From assembly GCF_023053635.1 (NCBI RefSeq), contig NC_086172.1, positions 25,263,501 to 25,327,500 of the forward strand: a DNA stretch of 64,000 nt, in the 5' to 3' direction. The position numbers and the translations under genes were made by a program. This DNA comes from Elgaria multicarinata webbii. Taxonomy: Eukaryota; Chordata; Lepidosauria; Squamata; Anguidae. This document shows positions 44,446-55,921 of this stretch, piece after piece (position 1 is the stretch's first letter; the number at the start of each line of letters is the position of its first letter). Under the pieces are notes generated by a model. The model was not told the DNA's origin, searched no databases, and saw only the letters and a list, made by a program, of their open reading frames with translations.

Positions 44446-44570
44446 ATTCTATGCATGTTTAGCCAGAAAAATGTCCAGCTCCCAGGCTTCTCCAGCCAGC
44501 CATGCTAGCTGGGAAATACTGGGAGTTCTAGGAGTTTTTTTCTTGCCTAAATATGCATAAGGTTGCACCC
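44446..44570. mobile_element. Palindromic DNA element (MITE)
   Basis: 'atgcatgtttagccagaaaa' on the left pairs with 'ttttcttgcctaaatatgca' on the right. The inner arms 'agctcccagg' and 'ctgggagttct' also pair. A half copy appears at about 57405-57470. Confidence 0.65.
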
Positions 44571-46429
44571 TTATCTGTTGTTTCAGCATTAGCAATGGGA
44601 TATTCTTACCCTCTTCACAAAATATCTCATTAGCTATTGCATTTGTGTTTTGACTTGTGTCATAAAAAACCAATGTTGCTATGTACCTCTTTTAATGTGG
44701 TTAATAGTAGCTGGTTTGGTAAGGAAGAAATATGTTTTTTGCGCCTTTCATTTTTCCCCAATGTGCTGAGAAGACTGATAGGAAACTCAGATCTCAGGAG
44801 GTGTCAAGTCTCATAAGATGTTTTTAGGATTGTGGCCTAAGCTATAGAAGATCTGTTTGAGCTAGCAATAGATACTGCAAGTGGATGTGAAACTAACCCA
44901 AGAACTGTTTTTACAAATAAGATAGTTCGGGCATGACTGCTCTTACAAAGGAACGTGGGAAAGAAGGTAACAGAAGCAATTACTATAGATCATTTTATCT
45001 ACAGTGCAGTTCTGTCTGCCAAGACAGTTCAGTGACTGTCCTAGAGCAATAACAATCTCCTCATGACACAGAGATTGGAAGAACTTCAAACCATTACTCA
45101 TGGCACTGTGCCAGTGTTTCTTTGTTTCATTACTACATGATAAATATAGGGGGGGTGTCAAAATTTATCCAGTCCAATGTTCAACTTGGGCCTAGAATTC
45201 CTCGGTTCAACTTCTGGGTCAGGAGTGAACGGAGTGTGTCCTTTTCAGAGCCAATTCCCACAAGTGCAACAACTGGGCTTCCAGTAAAGGCCCATGGCAG
45301 CAACCTGCTGGTGGTGAGCGGGTCACGTGACTCATTCATTCAACACACGAAGCGGCCTGTTTTTACAAACCAGCAGCACTCTGCCACCACAACACTGGGT
45401 GTAACAGTAACCTTTACAGAGTTCACAGAAAAATAAACCAGATTCAAAGTGCTATGGGAAGTGTTACCACGCAATTTAAAATACAAAAAGAGAATAAAGA
45501 CAGAGGACTAAACAATAAGTCAAACCTTAATATTAATATGGCTGTGTGACAGAAAGGTACTTTAACCATTAGGAAAGGTTAGCATCTAGGGAGCAAGAGG
45601 AGCAGAATTCTGAATCCAGCTCCATATATACTTTTATTCAGTTGATTTCAGGTATTTCATTTTATTTTCTACAATTCTATACTGCCCATAGCCAAAGCTA
45701 TAAGTTTAACTAACAGTGACTACGAGCCTGATCCTTACAAAACAGGGATTCCTAAGTTTTGTAGGCATTCTTGGGTGCTGTGTGAGTTCTCTGCCATGTT
45801 TCTCAATGTGGCTTTCCTTACAGTAGCATTGGATTTATCCGGAAAAGACCCTGCCTTTCACAAACATCCTAGGGCAAAGGGTGGTGGCCATGGATGTAAT
45901 GCCAGGAAGGGAGTGAGGTGAGGAGGCTTTCTTCAGAAGGTTTGAAACAAATTGGCAATTCGACAGAAGGGAAGGCCCCTGGATTTTATTAGTTGTAAGA
46001 CGAGAAGCAGAAGTTAGGAACAAATACTTTTAGCAATGGAAGCAACACTGGCTGCCTCAGGCAGTATATGCCAGGGGAGCAGGAAGCAGTGATGAGGTGG
46101 AGGACAAAGTTGCATATGCCATGCAGTCTGCCCTGTCCTCCTAAGCTAGTCTGTTCCCCTCAGGTGTAGCAGAGGATGTTGTCCCCTCACCTGTGCTGGA
46201 AGGAAGATCCAACTGCCAATCTGAAGGGAAGGGCGCACACACCTCCCTCAGGCTAAGCACCACCACTTAAATACCTGAGGAAGGGTTAAAAAGAAAAGTA
46301 TAACCTTTCCTTTATAGCAGAGGGAAAAGGTAAGGAGTTTTGAATATAGCAAGCTGAAGGTTTAATGTAATGTGTTTATTTGTGAACTAATAGAGCAGGA
46401 GACACAGCCAAACTGACACATGGTTTTAT
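44571..46429. other. Intergenic, nothing clear
   Basis: No exon or RNA gene is visible. A reversed retroposon tail-like string ('ctatactgcccatagccaaa') lies at about 45675-45705. Confidence 0.4.
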
Positions 46430-46760
46430 GGTAGCAAAATAAAGAAAATGTTTATTGTAGTTTACAGTTCTTCTATTCAACTCCTGCCTATTCTTAAGAA
46501 TGCTGGTAGAAACAAATCTAATAATAACAATCCTTAGTCCTTATGATTTTATTTTCACCCACTCCTCACACAACTCCCGACAAGAAATCACACAGCTAAA
46601 CACATCTACCCTCCAAACCCAATCACCAACCGAACACCTCAGACCCCTCAGCTCCCCCATATATATACTTCTCCCCACTTTCCACAGCATCAGCAGCCAC
46701 ATCCACTCAGTCCATCATTCCACACTCTCTAGACACACTCTCCAGACATACCTAAGGGAA
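46430..46760. other. G-poor, AC-rich tract of unknown origin
   Basis: From about 46555 to 46750 the plus strand is almost free of G and rich in CAC, CCA and TCC strings. Just before it is AT-rich sequence with AATAAAG. I do not recognise a repeat family. It could be the end of an old retroelement, or a simple strand-skewed tract. Confidence 0.35.
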
Positions 46761-46981
46761 TAGAAATGTGGGTAATGCCACAGATGGCATTTTATCCTTC
46801 ACCTCAAGCAGCAAAATGTCTTGAGCCAACCCTAAATGGTAGAATGTAAATTGTGGGACACCCAAAGCTCTGTGATGGGACTGGTGCCATTCAGAAACTA
46901 TCTAGAGTCAATGGTGAAGAGCAAAGTAGCCAAGTTTGCAGACCTCAAAAATGTTTAAGGTGCTTTCTAAAGATGTCACAG

Positions 46982-47126
46982 TGCTAGCATAAACCAGTGC
47001 TAGTACAACGTTGTTAGCACTTGCTAGGCAAAGGGGAAAAGTGGCATACTTTTTCCTTTTTCCTAATAAGTGTTACTGATGTTGCACTGGTTTACACTAG
47101 CACAACTGGTGTCATTAGCACTAGCA
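46982..47126. mobile_element. Imperfect palindromic element (MITE)
   Basis: 'gctagcataaaccagtgcta' near the left end is mirrored by 'gcactggtttacactagcac' near the right. The loop is T- and A-rich. It is non-coding. Confidence 0.6.
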
Positions 47127-48468
47127 CTGCAAAAGCATTGAGTGTTACCGTTAGGATGTTAAACTCCAAAAGATTTTCTCCAAAAAGAATAGCAGTTGAA
47201 ATGCTGTGAGAGATGCATAATATTGCTGCTGTTGTTGATGATGTTTTCACTAAAAAACAGCCTTGGAACCTCTGATTCTGAGCAGAACGGGAGGGAGAGG
47301 GGCGGTCCTGTTATTTTTTTTCCAGTGGGATGGGAAGAGTAGCAGCATGGGGAGCGTGATTTTGAGCGGACAAATGGTGGGAGAGAAAAGGTTAAGGGGT
47401 TTCTCTCACTCTCTTTGGGCTTCTGTTGCCCAAATTGGTAGCCCTCCCATGACTGCTTTACAGTAACAAAATAACCCCCTTTGGGAAAGTGTTTACACCT
47501 CTCCCACATAATCTCTAGTTTGGCAAAGTGAATCACATTGGGACAAAATATCCAAATAAATTGCAGGAATAGAATATCAAGCACTTAGGAAAGCATTCCT
47601 GGGAGTCATTATAGAAAGCGTGCTGAATTTTTCTTTTTAGGTCAATATGGTGTAACAGCTGAAAAGAAAAAAAGCAACCATCATATAATGTCAATAAATC
47701 CTTCTGTACATAGCCCAGTTTAGAATACTGAGTATTATTCTCATCATTTCATGTTTTTAGAAAAAGAGCTAAGGAAGACACACAAAAATAACAGCCCAGC
47801 CCAATCCTAACCATCCATTGTGTAAAATAAGCTTCAGTGGGTGGTGTTTTATTTTTGTAGAACCACATGTTTAAAATGTGCTACTTGCAGGTTTGTTGTA
47901 AACTGTGCGTTATGGGAAAGCTTGAACTGCAGCTTAGATTTCATGTGTAAATGATGGTCCTATGTAGAATTCCATTGATACAGTATAAGCTTCACTTAAC
48001 TAGATTCAGATTTAAGACCCCTTGGTTGTTATCCTCCAAATAATTCGACACACTCTATATATTCCAAGGAAATAAGTGACCCAGTTGTCTCAGATGTCCT
48101 TTGCCAAGCAGCGGGGTCATCTAGCTTTCAGCAACTAGCATGTGGATAAAATACCCAACATTTTTATCAGGGGGGTTCTTATCCACCACCCTATTAATTC
48201 CGTCTAATTCCCGTTGAAAATTGTTTCGCATTCCACTAATCTGCTAGATCAGTGGTTCTGAGCCCTTCATTGAAAACTAGCTAAATCCTTTAAAAAAAAA
48301 AAACACTCTGTTTGGAGAAATGCCTATTGGAGAGGCTTTTCAGTCTTGTGAAGGCCAGACATGTCCTAGAGCGTGAATATATTATGAATTAATAGGTAGT
48401 AAAAGCTTGTCTTTCCAGCCAAGACAGCTCTACATGAGCGTAGCTCATAGGACTGGGTGAGAAACCTC

Positions 48469-48785
48469 TTTCAGCCTGGGGGAGGAGGAGCTCTTGGGGG
48501 CCATATTCCAGTGGTGGGTGGAGCTGAAGGCAAAGGGGAGGGGCCAAAGGCAAAAGGTGCAGACCCCAAAATACCAAAACAAACCCCGGCATATTTTAGC
48601 TTAGATCTCCTACTGCTGCTAACTAAGCCTTTTAGAATAGGGGAAGGGGTGTGTTTACAAAAGCTGGGAGACCACCAAATGGTCAAGTGTTTGGGGGAAA
48701 GAGGGTGAGGGTTGGGGAATGGGGAGGGCTGGGTTGGGACCCCAGGAGGGGTGGGTTTAACCCATGGGCCTCCCCACCCCTGTCC
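48469..48785. mobile_element. Non-autonomous hAT-type element, copy 1 of 3
   Basis: It shares ordered blocks with 59379-59714 and 60137-60431: 'ggaggagctctt', 'agtggtgggtggagctgaag', 'tattttagctta' and 'gggaccccagg'. The right end 'cctccccacccctg' looks like a hAT inverted repeat; the left end is lost. Confidence 0.6.
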
Positions 48786-49254
48786 TAGGAGAGAGCAGAG
48801 TACTTGCAGTCCATGGAAATAGTTGGCTAGAGGTGATAGCCATGGACACTGCATCATCTAGACTAGGGATTCACAAAAGATTCTGCCATTAAGGAGCCTA
48901 TTCCATTTTGATCTGTCTGCTGGGAAAGTCCTATGGATTGCTAAAGTTTCTGGGATATGTTTCAGGGTGCTTTTTATTTTATGCAGTGCAACTAGCCTGT
49001 ACCAGTTCCATTGGGCCTCACTATCCCGATATGTGAATGGAACACATGCTTTCGAATTAACTAGCTGATATACCTGGTGTTGCTTGGGCCCCTAAGATAC
49101 AAGGTAATAATCTTAAAATAGTAGACCAGTGCTAGGCCGGTGAGTTAACTTTTAAACAAATTAAATTGCTCAAGGCAAGCTGAGAGTTGTAGGCGTAAGC
49201 CTAGATCCCTGAATAATGTGTTAATCTTTGAACACCGTCTGAAGAATGGTGGGA

Positions 49255-49450
49255 GAAAATGGGAGAGCAGGCCTTCTTAGTTGTGGCACCCTGCTAATGG
49301 ATTTCTTTTTCCAAGGCTGGCTTGCCTAGTGACTATATCAATGGCTTTCCAGTGCCAAATGAATATTTCTTTTTATTATTATTTTCCAAGGCCTTTTAAC
49401 TTGAAGAGATTTTTTTTATGTTGCTTTTTTCTTTCTTTTATAACTAAACC
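49255..49450 (+). mobile_element. L2-type polymerase C-terminal fragment
   Basis: 'gagagcaggccttcttagtt' and 'gtggcaccctgctaatgga' follow the usual L2 order, then a decayed T-rich region. Confidence 0.5.
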
Positions 49451-49805
49451 ACAACATTCCAAGACAGATGCAGGAATTACTGAATAAAGTTTATGGTTTT
49501 TATGTAAAAGCCTGACTATACCATTGAAACAGAAGAGTGAATGGAGGAATGACTGACAGCTGAGGCTGGAATGGAACAATGGGCAAGGTTAGTGGCAGTT
49601 GGAAAATGTCAGTTAGAAGGAGAGCAAAGTCAGTAAGATAGTGACCTGGCCACGCCTGACTCCTGCACTTGCTTTCCTTCCTGGCAAACTTCCATGGCGC
49701 TGAGGGGGAAAGGAATGAGGGGGCAGGAATGAAGCAGCCAGGGGGACAAGGAGAGGGACGCCGGGTGCCTGAACCACCTCACCTCCCTCTGGCTGCCTGT
49801 TCTTG

Positions 49806-49872
49806 CCCCCTTTTTATTATCTGTTTCTGTGCAGCTGTGCAGATACAGATAATAACAATAAAAAGAGGGGAG
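49806..49872. repeat. Perfect-looking inverted repeat
   Basis: 'ccccctttttattatctgt' on the left pairs with 'acagataataacaataaaaa' and 'gagggg' on the right, around a centre of TGTGCAGCTGTGCA. It abuts an L1 fragment. Confidence 0.75.
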
Positions 49873-49892
49873 GAACATTCCTCTCCTTCCCC

Positions 49893-50245
49893 CCCCACCA
49901 AGATTTCTGTCTTCTGTTTATTAGCTGCATAGCCAGAAATTTGACCAAAGGACTTGATTGTCCCAAAAATAGGGGGGAGACTTACTCGATCCACTATAGA
50001 GAGCATAACATCATCAGTATATAGTATAATCTTAATCTGAGACTGCAATACCTCAGTTCCTCTAATTCTGGGGTCTTCTCTAATAGCACAGCCTGTGGTT
50101 CTATAGCTAAAGCAAAAAGTAACGGTGACAGGAGAGAATGCTGTCTAGTCCCTCTTTTAAGTTTCAGCTCCTTTGTGAGTTGTCTGTTCACGAAGATTTT
50201 TGCAACCGGGTTACACACAAAATTCAAAGCAGAAGTCACCTAATA
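49893..50245 (-). mobile_element. L1 LINE reverse transcriptase fragment
   Basis: The minus strand encodes VNRQLTKELKLKRGTRQ and LLSPLLFALAIEP. After a frame change it encodes LYTDDVMLSI (the polymerase YADD box with T for A) and ISGYAANKQKTEIL. This is the finger-palm part of an L1-type reverse transcriptase. The copy is broken by at least one frameshift just before the YTDD box and truncated at both ends. Confidence 0.85.
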
Positions 50246-50340
50246 CCATCCTCTGGGACTGCCCTGTCTGGTAGGGACAAAATCACTGCCAGGAAGTGCC
50301 TTGAATGTGTCTTGCTCTTTCCAGTGATCTGTAAAATGTG

Positions 50341-50390
<50 letters not shown>
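50341..50390. repeat. (CAT)17 trinucleotide microsatellite
   Basis: An uninterrupted CAT/ATC/TCA run of about 50 bp in intergenic DNA. It creates poly-Ile and poly-Met in open frames, which are artefacts. Confidence 0.97.
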
Positions 50391-50391
<1 letters not shown>

Positions 50392-51114
50392 ATCCAGAGC
50401 CACTGAGAAGACCAGAAGTACCATGCTTCCTCTTTCTATTTTTATATGTGGTTGGATGACAGTACTTTTATTTTTCACACAATGCAAGGGCAGAGTATAA
50501 CTTTTCCCTGGTCACCAGGCCCTGCTCATACAAAAAGGAGAGTTCTCAATTTTTCATGGAGTGTAAAGCAAAGATAAACATTGGTAGACCCTAGAAACAG
50601 ATATTTGAATGACAAAACTTGGTTTCTGCTTTCAACTTATTTAGTTTGGGATAGGGATGGGGCCGGGGGCGGTGGGGAAAGAGGGAATCTAATGTTTCGC
50701 GCAGATGACAAGCCTAGTTGACTAACACTTATTTAAGGATTTCCTCTTAGTCCCTTATTTAGGGTGTGAGCTCATCAAGAAAGGAACTATCTTGGGTATA
50801 AAATTACTGAGAACAATGGTGTACTGATGTAATGTGAACAACAATAACTTCATTTCTAAAAACGTAACTTTTAACACACTTGTATCAACTGGATATGGAA
50901 ACAGCCCAGAAATCCCATGGAGTTACTTGATCCTAATCACACACAGATGATGGTTTAGCCCTTTGCTTTATCTTATGCCTGCATTTCTTTACCATTTTTA
51001 AACAGCTTCCTTGCCTGCAAGAATCAAATAGGAATTTATGTGAAATGGGGTAGAATGTTCAAATACATATGTTAGGCAAATAGAAGTCTATTTAGACACC
51101 TGGTGTGGTGCTGT

Positions 51115-51370
51115 TACTGGCAAATAACTGGTTCAAATCCTGCCTTAGGCAAGCCACTGGCTCAGATCACACACTACACCGATCAAAGCTTAATATAACT
51201 TTTTGATGTGATGCCTGAATTGACAAACCATGCTTTGGTTTATGAACTATGGTTAGCATAAACCACAGTTTGATCTTATGACTGAACTAAGCCGCTAACT
51301 CTCTGAAACCGATGGATCACAATACATATACTTCCCTCCACAGGGCTGTTGTAAGAACTGTAAGTTTGGA
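51115..51370 (+). mobile_element. MIR-like SINE split by a palindromic element
   Basis: 'ctggttcaaatcctgcctta', 'ggcaagccactggctc' and, about 170 bp on, 'ccacagggctgttgtaagaa' are the successive parts of a MIR-like SINE. Between them 51175-51310 holds an insert with 'aaaccatgctttggttta' and other inverted-repeat text. Confidence 0.55.
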
Positions 51371-52029
51371 TTTAAGCCGAAATCTTACTCATAAACTCAT
51401 AGGGCTGGAAGGAATGAAGAATAATTTAAGGCATGGGTGTTAATCTGAGGCATGATCACTGCAGCTCACTGTGGGTTGTTTAAACCACGATGGGCTGTGG
51501 AGCATTGAACACTGGCAGTGGGGGTTGTGCAAGAGTTAAGCAACAGGCCATGGGTAATATGAGGATGGTTTAACCAGGTTCAGATGACATGACAATCCAC
51601 AGCCACAGCTTGAATATTCAAAATGGCCGCCTGCAAACACTGGCAGGTGCTGCAGCCCACCATGGATTAAATTAGCCACAGTGGACTTTTGTACGTGCGA
51701 ATCAGCTCACAGTGGGAGCTTTTGGCTCAGTTGAACCAGAGCAAATGGATGCAAAGGCATGGCTGAGGCATAGAGGAGGTACACTGCCTACTCTTGCAGG
51801 AGGGCTACAACATATGCAGTACATGCCGTTGGGCCTTGATGGCCAAAGGATGCCATCAAGTGATTGAGGTCAATTTCCTCCCTTAAAACATACTTTTATG
51901 CTCAAACCAGCGTTTGCCTTCACAATATTCCCCTCCTGCCCCTTGCCAGCATTCCATAAACAGAAAAAGGAAAGCGGACAAGTTTCCCACGATGGAGTGT
52001 CTTCACAGGATAATGATTAGTCCCCTTAG

Positions 52030-52290
52030 GCCAGGGGAAAGCAACTTGCAGCCTTCCAGGTGTTGGACTCAGGGTCCTGGTAACTCTGATCACTGGCCAT
52101 ACTGGCTGGGGTTCACCCCACCCTGCTTGCCCTGCCATATAATTCCCAGTCGCCATGCCTTCCCCAGCCTGGTACCCTCCAGGTGTGGACTACAACTTCT
52201 ATCACTCACAGCCAACAAAGAAAATGGGATTTTTAGTCTGACACATCTGGATGATGCTAGGTTGGGGGAAGGCTTGCTTAGAGAATGCTG
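52030..52290. mobile_element. Two degenerate palindromic hAT-type elements in tandem
   Basis: The first carries 'cagccttccaggtgttggac' and 'actggccatactggctgggg'. The second carries 'ccttccccagcctggtaccc' and ends 'aggttgggggaaggcttg'. They are the same squamate family as 54335-54412. Confidence 0.6.
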
Positions 52291-52835
52291 ATGGCATTTG
52301 AATCATGAAGGGGGCAGAGGGTGTGTGTGCAAGGAGCAGCTCCTAAGCAGCGGGCTCCTAGCACTGGCGTTAAGAAAGGCCTTGTGCAGCTATTCCAGTC
52401 TTTCGCTCCTTAATGGATTTTCTGTGGTAAGAACGAAGAAGCAGAGAGAAAACACGGAGGGTTATAAATTGAAGATGACATCATCTGGATCAGAGAGGAA
52501 AACGGTGGGGCGGGACTGAAAGGACACAGAAGACTGTATCTATCAGTTCAGTCTATGGTTGATAGCAACGGAGTCATGAAATGTGAGGGTGTCCATTGAA
52601 AAAGAAAAATGGAAGGTAGGGGAGGAGAGGGAACTGCGCAAGCCCGGCGATACCCTGGAGCAGGAACTGTGGAAGGGGATTACGGTTGGGGATGCATACT
52701 GTGAGGTTAAAATAAACCCTCTGCCTTGCGCTATACAGGGATGCCAGGTGAATATGTTTGCCCCTTTCTCTCTTTTCGGAACCCACCACTCCTGAAACTC
52801 CTCTCTTCCCATCCTGGGCCTGAGAAGCCTGAATA

Positions 52836-52836
<1 letters not shown>

Positions 52837-52885
<49 letters not shown>
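52837..52885. repeat. (CA)24 microsatellite
   Basis: A pure CA run of about 49 bp between FAM117B and BMPR2. Confidence 0.97.
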
Positions 52886-52887
<2 letters not shown>

Positions 52888-53149
52888 GGTTGCAGGCTGT
52901 CTGGAGCCTTGAAAAAGAGCACTCCTCTTAGTGGGTGGGGATACACAACATTTTGTTACAGATCCCATTTGCTGTTGTCATTTAATTATGGTTTATTACG
53001 CTCATTGAGCCATGGGCTGGCTCAGTTTTGTCAGCATCCGAAGGGCGAGGGCTGCATAACAAAGGCAGATTGAATCCCATGTGTGGCTACAAAAACATCA
53101 CCAAAATAAAGAAGTTCTCATCTTGGACTACAGAAACTAGTATTCAAAG

Positions 53150-53245
53150 CCATCTTGGTGTAACAGGCTGGACCTGGTACAGCAAGATTTAACTTTGTAT
53201 CCCAACTCACTCTGGATGACTTTGGGCTAATCACAGCCTAACCTC
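53150..53245 (+). mobile_element. MIR-like SINE fragment
   Basis: 'catcttggtgtaacaggctg', 'atgactttgggctaatcaca' and 'gcctaacctcatggcctcac' are in the sense order of a reptile MIR-like SINE. Confidence 0.55.
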
Positions 53246-54334
53246 ATGGCCTCACCTCTATCGTACATGCATCAGAGTAATCACCAGGCTCTGCTACTGT
53301 GGGCCAAAGTAGACATTACTTTAATGGCAGGTTTGAACCCCATGTTTGAGATTTCCCACATCTTTTTTTTAAAAGCCTCAAGGGCCCCAATCTGGCCCAT
53401 GTCGGGGGAAGGGGCTTTTAACCCTTTCACCCTGTGCCATAGTGCCACTGATAATCCACTCCCCCCCCCCCCCCGGCCCAGTTTACTGTTCTGTTCATGC
53501 AAGGTCTTGCCACTGTTTTTTTTGGCAATCTCCCCCAACCTCCATATACACACACTGTTCAGCAAAGTTCTTTGACACGGATAGACTTTTTATTTTTTGA
53601 AACACAGAAGACTGAAGTGGGAAGCAGGGGGTGGAAAAGTCCTGTTACTTAAGGGGTCTTCTGCTCACGTAACTTTGGATCCGACCCTATTATTTATTCA
53701 TTTATTTAGGTATGTATGTGCAATCATATTTATAGGCCACCATTGTCTAAATACAATTAATTTTATATTTTAATATAATATAAAATACAGCTAGCAGTGT
53801 ATGGGTGTTTCCTTGTATTTCATGAAGAACTAACAATGTGGAGAACTAAAAGGATGCATGCATTACTGCAGTGGGCAGCAGAGCGTAAATAAAAGCTGCA
53901 GTTCTACTTTATGATACAGGGAGAAGTATGCATTAATGTGCATTAATTGATCTTGGTGCAACAGACAGGCACACAGATATAAATATCTAAAAACGAGGTC
54001 CTTGCAATGATGATAAAAGCAACCCTGTTTATATAATTAAAACCATTGAACGCTTTATTTAAAAAAAATCTTAAGGCTACTGGCCTGTCTTCTTGCGATA
54101 AAAGATCATTAAGCGAAGATCTTTCTGTAATCTTAATACATCAGTTATATTAATCAGTGGGAAACATTCAAGGTTTTCTCTTTAGAGAAAACATTCAGAA
54201 TGTAGCAGATTAATAGAACCATGACTATTATTTAATTCAAATATGAAAGTTTTAGATCCTAATTTAGATATGTGTTTAAACCAACTTCACTTGTGTAAAA
54301 TCGTTAGCTGGTGAAAGACAGTAACTGTGTAGCA

Positions 54335-54412
54335 CAGCCTTCTCCAATTTTGGCTGGGGGATTATGGGAGCTGTAGTCCAAAGTCTGGAGAGCACCAGGT
54401 TAGGGAAGGCTG
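54335..54412. mobile_element. 78-bp hAT MITE with perfect 8-bp target duplication
   Basis: Starts CAGCCTTCTCCAA and ends TTAGGGAAGGCTG. It is flanked by the identical GTGTAGCA at 54327-54334 and 54413-54420. Inside is 'attatgggagctgtagtcca', a hallmark of a ubiquitous squamate element (from memory). The exact duplication sets both ends. Confidence 0.88.
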
Positions 54413-54462
54413 GTGTAGCAGAACTCCACTGATCTCTCTTTCTTCTGACAAAGGCAAGCATA

Positions 54463-54685
54463 GGGCTCATCTACACCAAGAAAGATATTCCACTATGAAA
54501 GCGGTATATAAAAGGCAGGAGCCACACTACTGCTTTATAGTGGTACTGAAGTGCACTGACCTCTGTTAGGGCCCATTGAGACATACTATATACCACTCTC
54601 ATATTGCTATATGCTGCTTGGTGTGGCTCCTGTCTTTTATATACCGCTTTCATAGTGGAATATCCTGCTTGGTGTAGATGAGCCC
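54463..54685. mobile_element. MITE with about 64-bp inverted repeats
   Basis: The left arm begins GGGCTCATCTACACCAAG and the right ends CTTGGTGTAGATGAGCCC. The arms share 'atattccactatgaaagcgg' and 'tatataaaaggcaggagcca' with few differences. ATA is present on both sides (54460-54462, 54686-54688), a possible 3-bp duplication as in PIF/Harbinger elements. Confidence 0.8.
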
Positions 54686-54724
54686 ATAGACTCTGAAAGG
54701 CTAGTTGTCCATTGCTAAGTGGGC

Positions 54725-54850
54725 CAGATAGATCTCCAGATGTTTTGGACTTCAACTCCCAGAATCACCTGACAGCATGGCCAATGGTCAGGAAAGCTGA
54801 CGAAGTCTAAAACATCTGGAGATCTATTTTCTGCCCACCCCTGCTCCAGA
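54725..54850. mobile_element. Palindromic hAT-type element
   Basis: 'agatctccagatgttttgga' and 'tctaaaacatctggagatct' are the inverted arms, with 'catggccaatggtcagga' at the centre. It is the same broad family as 10128-10252. Confidence 0.65.
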
Positions 54851-55503
54851 TTGTGTAATTGCATGGGATAGTTCAGATTGTATTGCTGATTTTTAATGAT
54901 TGTGCTCCAGTTCTAAGGCTCAACTCTTTTTATTCACATGGAATCATCTTTTGCTCTCTACCAACATTAAGGGAGCTACAAGGCTTGAATTGTGTCACCT
55001 TAAGTGTGCCTCCAAAATGACTAGTTTTCTACAGCACAATATAAATATTAAGTCTTGTATTGTATTATTAATGTCCATTAGCCTAAAATATGTCATTACC
55101 CATCTACTCACATACGTCTATGTCGATCTTCACAGACAGCCAGGCGGAACCTCCAACCTTCCATTTTACAAAAGCATCTCACCTAATTTCCTGGAGGCAT
55201 TTCTTACTTACCGCAAGCATCCAAGTGAGTACTATTTATAAGCTTAATTAACCACCACCACCACATATACACATGATTGAATGGACTAGCAGAAGCTGTA
55301 AATGGATGACATAGAAACCTGTACCTGGCCACATTGTTTTCAACCTACTCCTCCATTACGGAGGCCAGAAGGCCGACAACTACTGGCAAATATAAACAAA
55401 GAGATTTTCATTCCATATTTTTAATAGTAAGCAGTGACATCTGCTGGTCAGAGCATTGAGATGTCAAACACACGCAAAACAGCAGACTTTCATGAAGGTG
55501 ATT

Positions 55504-55509
55504 TTTATT
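55504..55509 (-). promoter_or_regulatory. BMPR2: Poly(A) signal AATAAA for BMPR2
   Basis: The minus strand reads TTTAATAAAAATCACC, followed about 30 nt later by a GT-rich stretch (GTTTTGCGTGTGTTTG). The layout is typical of a strong distal cleavage site. Confidence 0.6.
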
Positions 55510-55921
55510 AAATGGATTAATGCATCATTTTACAGCAAGCCTTCCCCCCGCCCTCCCCAAACCTAAAGAATAGGCGGTAAATGTTCTGATCCAATTTCTT
55601 TGTATCAATACAGTCTCTTGATATAGGTTCATATATAAACAAAGAATTCTGTTACAAGTATTCATAGAAAACTCTGAAGTGGCTTTCAATAATGTCAGCT
55701 TTCATAGTGGCATCCACAGATGATTTTTAAAAAAGCGGTAAGTTTCATTCGTAGTCACACTATTCTGTAATACACAACTTAAAACAGCATAGTAAGGTAT
55801 TGGGGCAAGATTATACAAAAGTAGTAAAACTGATTATTTATAAATTCAATATTTCAGCAGTAGTGTGAGAGAGGCTACAATAACAAAAGGATTAGTCATC
55901 AAGGCAATGCTGAGAAGACTA

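Noticed and set aside
46430-46760. Idea that the G-poor tract is a solo LTR of a retrovirus-like element.
   Set aside because: I could not find terminal TG/CA ends with a flanking duplication or any linked coding remnant, so I left the origin open.
50138-50500. Open frames with poly-Ile (plus) and poly-Met (minus) tracts.
   Set aside because: The tracts are simply the (CAT)n repeat read in different frames.
52543-52968. Minus-strand frames with a long Cys-Val alternation.
   Set aside because: This is the (CA)n microsatellite translated as (CV)n; the rest has no protein-like features.
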